In this document: one piece after another, positions 7,520 to 12,059 of the stretch
Position numbering within the stretch: position 1 is the first letter of the stretch
Layout: each line of letters starts with the position of its first letter
From: Planctomycetota bacterium
GTDB taxonomy: Bacteria > Planctomycetota > Phycisphaerae > UBA1845 > PWPN01
DNA length: 12,059 nucleotides
Direction: 5' to 3'
Assembly (NCBI GenBank): GCA_016209665.1
Contig: JACQVT010000161.1
Location: 1-12,059 of the forward strand
The notes under the pieces: model-generated
The model's database searches: none
Told to the model about the DNA's origin: nothing
Seen by the model: only the letters and a program-made list of their open reading frames with translations
Translations under genes and position numbers: made by a program

Positions 7520-7537
7520 GTTTACACGGTGTATACT
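7509..7537 (+). promoter_or_regulatory. Sigma70-type promoter of norZ
   Basis: TTGACA at 7509-7514 (full -35 consensus), a 17-bp spacer and TATACT at 7532-7537 (5 of 6 for -10). Transcription would begin near 7544, giving a leader of about 90 nt before the preferred norZ start. The elements are so close to consensus that the promoter should be strong unless repressed, which fits the flanking operators. Confidence 0.78.
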
Positions 7538-7548
7538 GCAAAGTCAAG

Positions 7549-7572
7549 TGGATATCAGGGCACTGATATCCA
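7549..7572. promoter_or_regulatory. Operator B, perfect 24-bp inverted repeat
   Basis: TGGATATCAG and its exact reverse complement CTGATATCCA are separated by GGCA. The site starts about 5 bp after the predicted norZ start point, where a bound repressor would obstruct initiation or early elongation. Its centre is 54 bp from that of operator A, close to five helical turns, so two dimers would sit on nearly the same face of the DNA. Confidence 0.77.
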
Positions 7573-7634
7573 ACTAATCTCGCGAACGGAGCGACGGACG
7601 ACTGTGCCGCAAAGCGTTGATGGAGGATCAGGCC

Positions 7635-9968
7635 GTGAGGTACGCAGGGCTATGGGTCGCGCTGCTGGTGGTGGTTGGAGCCTCGTTCTCGGTTCTAAGC
7701 TACTATGGATACGAGATTTATCAGAAAGCGCCACCGATCCCGGAACGGGTCGTAACCACTGATGGGCAGGTTCTCTGGACGGCCCAGCAGATTCGGGACG
7801 GCCAGAATGTCTGGCAGTCCATGGGCGGCCAGGAGGTGGGGTCGGTGTGGGGCCACGGAGCCTATGTCGCCCCCGACTGGTCGGCGGACCGCCTCCACCG
7901 GGAGGCCGTAACCATCCTGGACCAGTGGGCCCAGGCCGAACAAGCCCAGACTTACGGCAAGCTCCCCCCGGCCGCCCAGGCGAGTCTGCGGCAGCGGCTG
8001 CGGGACGAAATGCGGACGAACACGTATGACCCGACGACGGGCGACTTGGTGATCTCGCCGGTTCGGGCGGCGGCCGTCAGGGCCGTCAACCAACATTATG
8101 ACGGTCTGTTCGGGGGCGGACCTGAGCTGGCGAAGCTGCGCGCGGCCTACGCCATCCCGACCAACAGCGTCCCCAGCGATGAGCGACGCCACCTGCTCAA
8201 CGGCTTTTTCTTCTGGGCGGCCTGGACCTGCGTGACCAACCGCCCGGGCGAGGCCATCAGTTATACCAACAACTGGCCGGCCGACGATCTGGTCGGAAAC
8301 CATCCGACCGGCTCGATCGTGCTGTGGTCGGGCGTCAGCGTCATCCTGCTGCTCGCGGGCATCGGGGCGCTGACCTGGTACTTCGCCGTTCAGCGGAGCA
8401 AGGAGGTCGAGCCCGGCAACCACACCCCCGCTGCCGACCCGCTGTTGGCGCTGAAACTCACACCGTCGATGCGGGCGACGCTGAAATACTTCTGGGTGGT
8501 GGCGGCGCTGATCGTCTTGCAGGTGCTGCTCGGGGCGGTGACGGCGCACTACGGCGTCGAGGGCGAGGGCTTCTACGGCATTCCGCTGGCCCAGTGGCTG
8601 CCCTACGCGGTCACGCGGACCTGGCACACGCAGCTCGGCATCTTCTGGATCGCCACGGCGTGGCTGGCGACGGGCCTGTTCCTCGCCCCGGCGGTCTCGG
8701 GCAAGGAACCCAGGCTTCAGCGGGCGGGCGTCAACTTCCTGTTCGTGTGTCTGCTGACCATCGTGGGCGGCACGCTTTTCGGCACCTGGTACGCGACGCG
8801 GCAGAAGATGGGGCTGACGACGAACTTCTGGTTCGGCCACCAAGGCTACGAATACGTGGACCTGGGCCGATTCTGGCAGATCTTCCTGTTCGTCGGACTG
8901 TTCGTCTGGCTGGGCCTGATGGGCCGCGGGCTGTGGCCGGCCCTGCGCGAGCGGAGCGACCAGCGGCCGATGCTCGGCCTGTTCCTGATCGCCTCGATCG
9001 CCATCGCCCTGTTCTACGGGGCGGGCCTGATGGTCGGCCGGCATACTCATCTGGCGATGGCCGAGTACTGGCGGTGGTGGGTCGTGCACCTGTGGGTCGA
9101 GGGCTTCTTCGAGGTCTTCGCGACGGTGGCCATCGCGTTTCTGTTCACGCGGATGGGGCTGCTGCGGGTGAAGACCGCCACGTCGGCGGTGCTCTTTTCG
9201 ACCGTGATCTTCCTGAGCGGCGGGATCATCGGCACGATGCACCACCTGTACTTCACGGGCACGCCCACGGCGGTGCTGGCGTTCGGATCGGTGTTCAGCG
9301 CCCTCGAGGTGGTGCCGCTGACGCTGATCGGCTACGAGGCCTACGAGAACCTCAAGCTCACCCGGGCCCGGCCGTGGGTGACGGCGTACAAGTGGCCGAT
9401 CTACTTCTTCGTCGCGGTGGCGTTCTGGAACATGGTGGGCGCGGGCCTGTTCGGGTTCCTGATCAACCCGCCGATCGCCCTGTACTACATGCAGGGGCTC
9501 AACACCACGCCGGTCCACGGCCACACCGCGCTGTTCGGCGTGTACGGGATGCTCGGCATCGGGCTGACGCTGTTCTGCCTGCGGGCCATGTCGCTGGGCC
9601 GCACCTGGCGGACGCGGCCGCTGGCGGTGGCCTTCTGGTCGTTCAACATCGGCCTGGTCGCGATGGTGGTGCTCAGCATGTTGCCGATCGGCCTCATGCA
9701 GACGTGGGCCAGCATCGAGCACGGTATGTGGCACGCCCGCTCGGCCGAGTTCATGCAGCAGCCGATTCTGCAGAACCTGCGGTGGATGCGGGTGGTCGGC
9801 GACGTGATCTTCGCCGTCGGCGTGCTCGCCCTGGCGTACTTCGTGGCCGGCCTGAAGCTCGGCTGGTCGATCGAGCCTCAGGACCAGGGCGATGTCGCGA
9901 TCGCCGGGGGAACCACCGGATTGCGGCCGGCAACGACCTGGTCGCCCGTCCGGGGCGATCGGGCCTGA
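7635..9968 (+). CDS. norZ: Quinol-dependent nitric oxide reductase (qNor)
   Basis: A 777-residue integral membrane enzyme that reduces two NO to N2O with electrons from quinol. It is a single-chain qNor, with the cytochrome c-like part (about 25-220, including PPIPERVVTTDGQVL and NVWQSMGGQEVGSVWGHGAY, but no CxxCH heme c motif) fused to a NorB-like core of about 12-14 helices. Metal ligands visible: H331 in RTWHTQLG (low-spin heme b); H485 and E489 in HLWVEGFFE and the pair H536/H537 in GTMHHLYFTG (FeB site); H628 and H630 in PVHGHTALFG (hemes b3 and b). Length and motif order are as expected. Start: the GTG at 7635 has TGGAGG 8 nt upstream. Upstream in-frame starts at 7617 (TTG) and 7620 (ATG) lack a ribosome-binding site and would make TGGAGG coding, so I prefer GTG. 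Expression is probably controlled by the divergent Rrf2 protein through the two operators. Confidence 0.95.
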   Translation: MRYAGLWVALLVVVGASFSVLSYYGYEIYQKAPPIPERVVTTDGQVLWTAQQIRDGQNVWQSMGGQEVGSVWGHGAYVAPDWSADRLHREAVTILDQWAQAEQAQTYGKLPPAAQASLRQRLRDEMRTNTYDPTTGDLVISPVRAAAVRAVNQHYDGLFGGGPELAKLRAAYAIPTNSVPSDERRHLLNGFFFWAAWTCVTNRPGEAISYTNNWPADDLVGNHPTGSIVLWSGVSVILLLAGIGALTWYFAVQRSKEVEPGNHTPAADPLLALKLTPSMRATLKYFWVVAALIVLQVLLGAVTAHYGVEGEGFYGIPLAQWLPYAVTRTWHTQLGIFWIATAWLATGLFLAPAVSGKEPRLQRAGVNFLFVCLLTIVGGTLFGTWYATRQKMGLTTNFWFGHQGYEYVDLGRFWQIFLFVGLFVWLGLMGRGLWPALRERSDQRPMLGLFLIASIAIALFYGAGLMVGRHTHLAMAEYWRWWVVHLWVEGFFEVFATVAIAFLFTRMGLLRVKTATSAVLFSTVIFLSGGIIGTMHHLYFTGTPTAVLAFGSVFSALEVVPLTLIGYEAYENLKLTRARPWVTAYKWPIYFFVAVAFWNMVGAGLFGFLINPPIALYYMQGLNTTPVHGHTALFGVYGMLGIGLTLFCLRAMSLGRTWRTRPLAVAFWSFNIGLVAMVVLSMLPIGLMQTWASIEHGMWHARSAEFMQQPILQNLRWMRVVGDVIFAVGVLALAYFVAGLKLGWSIEPQDQGDVAIAGGTTGLRPATTWSPVRGDRA

Positions 9969-9986
9969 CGGAATGCATCCGTGTGG

Positions 9987-10012
9987 GACCGGCTTCAAGG
10001 CCGGTCGGTTTT
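9987..10012 (+). terminator. Terminator-like hairpin between norZ and the RIC gene
   Basis: A perfect 7-bp stem GACCGGC/GCCGGTC (9987-9993 with 10000-10006) closes a 6-nt loop and is followed by GG and TTTT (10009-10012), starting 19 bp after the norZ stop. The short T-run suggests a partial terminator that lets some transcripts reach the RIC gene. The arm sequence also resembles dispersed hairpins I recall from planctomycetes, so it may be a repeat rather than a dedicated terminator. Confidence 0.5.
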
Positions 10013-10071
10013 CGAGGCCTTAGAATTGGCATTCAATCGACGTGGTCACACGCGAGAAGGAGAACACGGTA

Positions 10072-10791
10072 ATGGTCACCATGAACCTGGACATCAGAAG
10101 CACGGTGGGCGAGTGGGTGGTCGATCGGCCGAGCCGGTCGCGGGTCTTCGAGGAGCTGGGCATCGACTACTGCTGCGGAGGCAAGCAGCCCCTGGAAGAC
10201 GCCTGTCGCGACAAGGGGTTGGCGGCCGAGCAGGTCGTACGGGCTCTGCTGGCGGTGGATGAACCGACCGGAACGGCCGATCGCGATTGGAGCGCGGCCC
10301 TGCTGAGCGAGCTGTGCGACCACATCGAGGCCACGCACCACGAGTATCTGCGGCGGGAGCTGCCGCGGCTGGCCAGCCTGACCGAGAAGGTGGCGAAGGT
10401 GCACGGCCCCAACCACGGCGAGATGATCGAGCTTCACGCTGTCGTCGCCGGCCTGAAGGCCGAACTCGGCGACCACATGATGAAGGAGGAGCAGATTCTG
10501 TTCCCCATGATCCGCGAGCTGGAGCACGCGGTGAGCTTCCCGAGCTTTCACTGCGGGAGCATCGGCAATCCGATCCGCGTGATGGAGTTCGAGCACGACA
10601 GCGCCGGCGGGGCCCTCGCCCGCATGCGCGAGTTGACGCACGACCACTCCTGCCCGGACGACGCCTGCAACACCTGGCGGGCGATGGTCGACGGCCTCCG
10701 CCAGCTCGAGACCGACCTGCACCAGCACATTCACAAGGAGAACAACATCCTGTTCCCCCGGGCCCTCCGCCGTGAACGGGAGTTGGCCTGA
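10072..10791 (+). CDS. ric: Di-iron Fe-S cluster repair protein, RIC family (YtfE/ScdA/DnrN)
   Basis: A 239-residue cytoplasmic protein expected to help restore Fe-S clusters damaged by NO or oxidants. The N-terminal ScdA_N domain (about 5-62) has the diagnostic DYCCGG (C34, C35). The hemerythrin-like four-helix domain (about 75-230) supplies candidate di-iron ligands: H84 with H89/H90, H135 and E139 in HMMKEE, H175 in EFEHD, and H219 and E223 in HIHKENNILFP. Length is near that of YtfE (about 220). Start: AAGGAG lies 9 nt before the ATG at 10072. An in-frame GTG at 10042 would add 10 residues but lacks a ribosome-binding site. It lies 103 bp after norZ, past a terminator-like hairpin, and no copy of the rrf2/norZ operator precedes it. 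It therefore depends on readthrough or on a promoter I cannot identify; TAGAAT at 10021 is a lone -10-like match. The last 40 or so bases are duplicated at 11963-12005. Confidence 0.93.
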   Translation: MVTMNLDIRSTVGEWVVDRPSRSRVFEELGIDYCCGGKQPLEDACRDKGLAAEQVVRALLAVDEPTGTADRDWSAALLSELCDHIEATHHEYLRRELPRLASLTEKVAKVHGPNHGEMIELHAVVAGLKAELGDHMMKEEQILFPMIRELEHAVSFPSFHCGSIGNPIRVMEFEHDSAGGALARMRELTHDHSCPDDACNTWRAMVDGLRQLETDLHQHIHKENNILFPRALRRERELA

Positions 10792-10806
10792 CGGTGCGAC
10801 GCGGGC
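10750..10806 (+). repeat. Direct repeat, left copy (3' end of the RIC gene)
   Basis: These 57 bases (the last 42 coding bases with the stop, plus 15 bp of flank) match 11963-12020 in the same orientation, with about 50 of 58 aligned positions equal and a single one-base gap. The two copies bracket the heptamer array and the HEPN/MNT pair. Confidence 0.75.
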
Positions 10807-10939
10807 TTGGGGCTTGAGGCTCGCCACGGCGAGTCTCGCCTGCGGCGGACTTGAGGCTTGGGGCGTGCGGCTGGCGGCCTGAGGCTTGAGGTCGCCGCGG
10901 GTAAGCCGCCGTTCGGAGCTTGCGACCTGCGGCTTGGGG
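10806..10939. repeat. CTTGRGG heptamer array in the RIC/HEPN spacer
   Basis: The heptamer CTTGAGG or CTTGGGG, with close variants, occurs in tandem blocks: two units at 10806-10819, two at 10850-10863, two at 10878-10891 and three (CTTGCGA, CCTGCGG, CTTGGGG) at 10919-10939. GTCGCC-containing stretches lie between and beside the blocks. The 261-bp spacer (10792-11052) has no believable gene. Similar arrays are familiar to me from planctomycete intergenic regions, but this cannot be shown from the window. Confidence 0.6.
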
Positions 10940-10951
10940 TCGCCGCAGGTC
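10924..10951. repeat. Strong 10-bp stem hairpin
   Basis: GACCTGCGGC (10924-10933) pairs perfectly with GCCGCAGGTC (10942-10951) across an 8-nt loop. It lies in the spacer between convergent genes (ric from the left, HEPN from the right), where it could end transcripts from either side. Neither side has a T-run, so intrinsic termination is uncertain. Confidence 0.55.
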
Positions 10952-11052
10952 CGCACTTGCGCCCGGCTCCTCCGTGGCGCGCGACTCGCGGCGGTCAGGA
11001 TAGGGGCAACGAGACTGCTGCGATCCGGGGCTTCGTGCTCGCTGACTCCTGC

Positions 11053-11457
11053 TCATGCCTTATTGAGTTGCTGCTCCGCCCAGCAGATCGTCTGGGCAGA
11101 ACTGGTCAGCATCCAATCCAGCGTTACACTCGGTGAGGGCCCCTCATCCGACTCATCTTCATACCGCATCAGGGCGGCCAGAGGCGTCAGCCGCGGCAGG
11201 TTCTCCGCGTCCGGCGGCGACGGGATACTGCCTTGACGGAGCAGCTTCAGTAGTGCCTCAATGTCATGAACGTGGGGATAGCCCACGCGGTGCAGCGCCA
11301 GTACCGCCTTGATGCTTTTCTCCACAGCCTGCTGGGCATGGAACCCGATGATCCAAGGCGAAGCCTGCTTGTCACCCGACAAAGCGCGGCAGGCGTAGTC
11401 GTCCTCTCGCGCCTTTCGGAGGAGGACGGCGGCCTGTTCCCGCGACGGGTCCGTCAT
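11053..11457 (-). CDS. HEPN domain protein, partner of MNT nucleotidyltransferase
   Basis: A 134-residue all-helical protein of the HEPN type (PF05168-like): an N-terminal helix with LLRKAREDDYACRAL, then HAQQAVEKSIKAVLALH (about 40-56), then the characteristic YPHVHDIEALLKLL (60-73). HEPN proteins next to MNT enzymes act as ribonuclease toxins in some pairs. The usual active motif is R-x4-6-H in the last helices. Here the expected place reads ALMRYEDE (R98) with no His following at the right distance; the only R-x4-H is R57...H62 in the middle loop, which is not the usual site. It may therefore be weakly active or inactive. Start: the ATG at 11457 overlaps the MNT stop as ATGA and has GGAG 9 nt upstream. 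The ATG at 11466 sits against the GGAG and is less likely. Confidence 0.8.
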   Translation of the reverse strand: MTDPSREQAAVLLRKAREDDYACRALSGDKQASPWIIGFHAQQAVEKSIKAVLALHRVGYPHVHDIEALLKLLRQGSIPSPPDAENLPRLTPLAALMRYEDESDEGPSPSVTLDWMLTSSAQTICWAEQQLNKA

Positions 11458-11780
11458 GATGCACATCTCCGTCCGGTCATCGAAACTTCGTTTGCCAATG
11501 TGTTGGGTCGATCCTTGAGACGCACAAACCTTGCCCGGTCGATCACGATGACATCGACTGCGACCACACGATCGCCCAAGGCTGCCTCGACGGCCTTGCG
11601 GAGACGGAACATCTCGGCCAGCCGGTCCGTCACCATCGGTTCGACGATCAGGAAGTCAAGGTCGCTCTCCGGCCGCGCCCGTCCCGTCGCGTGCGAGCCG
11701 AACAAATAGACCTCCGAGCCTGCCGGGGCGGCCCGGCTCAGCGCTTGAGCTGCCCGGTCGATCAGCGTTTCACCTGCCAT
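11454..11780 (-). CDS. MNT-type minimal nucleotidyltransferase (MntA-like antitoxin)
   Basis: A 108-residue enzyme of the polymerase-beta superfamily. The catalytic signature is GSHATGRARPESDLD (G28, S29, D40, D42), with a third acidic residue D76 in AVDVIVID. In characterised HEPN/MNT pairs the MNT protein transfers AMP to the HEPN toxin and so silences it. Here all three metal-binding acidic residues are present, so activity is plausible. It is the first gene of a two-gene leftward unit with its HEPN partner (4-bp overlap). AAGGA lies about 10 nt before the ATG. Upstream, TAGAAT on the minus strand (11810-11805) is a possible -10 element, with only a poor -35. The 182 bp between this gene and the repeat at 11963 hold no recognisable gene. 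Confidence 0.85.
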   Translation of the reverse strand: MAGETLIDRAAQALSRAAPAGSEVYLFGSHATGRARPESDLDFLIVEPMVTDRLAEMFRLRKAVEAALGDRVVAVDVIVIDRARFVRLKDRPNTLANEVSMTGRRCAS

Positions 11781-11962
11781 GTGCCATCGTTCCTTGCCTG
11801 CTGCATTCTACCTTTCCGCTGAACCACGCTCCAGCCGGCTGATGGAGTCTTGCCGGAAAGAGAAGGTGTCAGAATGAACGGGCCGACCACTTGGGCGGCC
11901 GGGCGCGCGGTCGCAGGGTGGGGGTCCGCAAGGTCACGCGAGCGGCGACGCGGGTGTTCCAA

Positions 11963-12020
11963 CTGTTCCCCCGGGGCCCTGGGCCGGGAACGGGAGCTGG
12001 GCTGACGGTGCGGCGTGGGC
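11963..12020 (+). pseudogene. Diverged copy of the RIC gene 3' end
   Basis: This segment aligns with 10750-10806: about 50 of 58 positions equal, one inserted G at the GGGG near 11973-11976, and seven substitutions. Translated in the frame that keeps the stop (TGA 12003-12005) it gives SPGALGRERELG, against FPRALRRERELA in the intact gene. The upstream part of the domain is absent, so it is either a decayed second RIC gene or the far end of a duplication or insertion. The last 39 bases of the window show no further match. Confidence 0.6.
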
Positions 12021-12059
12021 GGGCGGCGGGCGGTCTGCGGAGAGGAAAGGGGTCGGGAG

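Noticed and set aside
7695..9998. Open frame of 767 codons on - opposite norZ
   Set aside because: Low-complexity antisense product; norZ motifs on + are decisive.
10026..10036. TTG-N5-CAA before ric as a possible FNR/DNR box
   Set aside because: Spacing is three bases too short for TTGAT-N4-ATCAA and the inner bases do not match.
8324..10072. Open frame of 582 codons on + overlapping norZ
   Set aside because: Out-of-frame shadow without motifs or a plausible start.
10806..10951. CRISPR-like array
   Set aside because: Units are 7 bp, in tandem and without unique spacers; no cas genes are present.
10033..11056. Antisense open frames over ric and the heptamer array
   Set aside because: The product reflects the repeats (PQA-type strings) and antisense ric; no ribosome-binding site or family signal.
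11762..11962. 66-codon open frame upstream of the MNT gene on the - strand
   Set aside because: Overlaps the MNT start, has no ribosome-binding site and no recognisable domain.

Overview
The window is GC-rich, densely coding bacterial DNA. It most likely comes from a planctomycete (Planctomycetota). That call is an inference. It rests on a palindromic repeat inside the radical SAM gene, whose other reading frame gives the LPHGRGS-type string I associate with planctomycete genomes, on a GACCGGC/GCCGGTC hairpin after norZ, and on CTTGAGG heptamer arrays. No rRNA, tRNA, CRISPR array or transposase was seen.

Left part (1-1477, + strand): the end of one glycosyltransferase and a complete GT-B glycosyltransferase. 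This is probably the right edge of a polysaccharide cluster. Facing it (1618-3601, - strand) are a membrane sensor histidine kinase and a receiver-only response regulator with overlapping reading frames.

Central part (3839-10791): a nitric-oxide defence and respiration locus built around one divergent promoter region. Leftward, an Rrf2-family regulator is followed by an NnrS-like membrane protein with a DUF1858/ScdA_N-like module at each end, then by a radical SAM/SPASM protein. Rightward are a quinol-dependent nitric oxide reductase (norZ) and, after a terminator-like hairpin, an RIC-type di-iron Fe-S cluster repair protein (YtfE/ScdA). Between rrf2 and norZ lie two 24-bp inverted repeats of the same design (10-4-10) with centres 54 bp apart. 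One overlaps the -35 element of a near-consensus sigma70 promoter for norZ and the other lies just after its predicted start point. The simplest model is that the Rrf2 protein senses NO or redox state and represses both directions. NorZ would then reduce NO, RIC would repair damaged iron centres, and the NnrS-like and radical SAM proteins would have accessory, possibly heme-linked roles.

Right part (10792-12059): a spacer of tandem heptamers with a strong hairpin, then a leftward MNT nucleotidyltransferase/HEPN pair (toxin-antitoxin-like) with ATGA-overlapping genes. A diverged copy of the last 57 bp of the RIC gene and its flank, stop codon included, reappears beyond this pair at 11963-12020. 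The HEPN/MNT segment is therefore bracketed by direct repeats.
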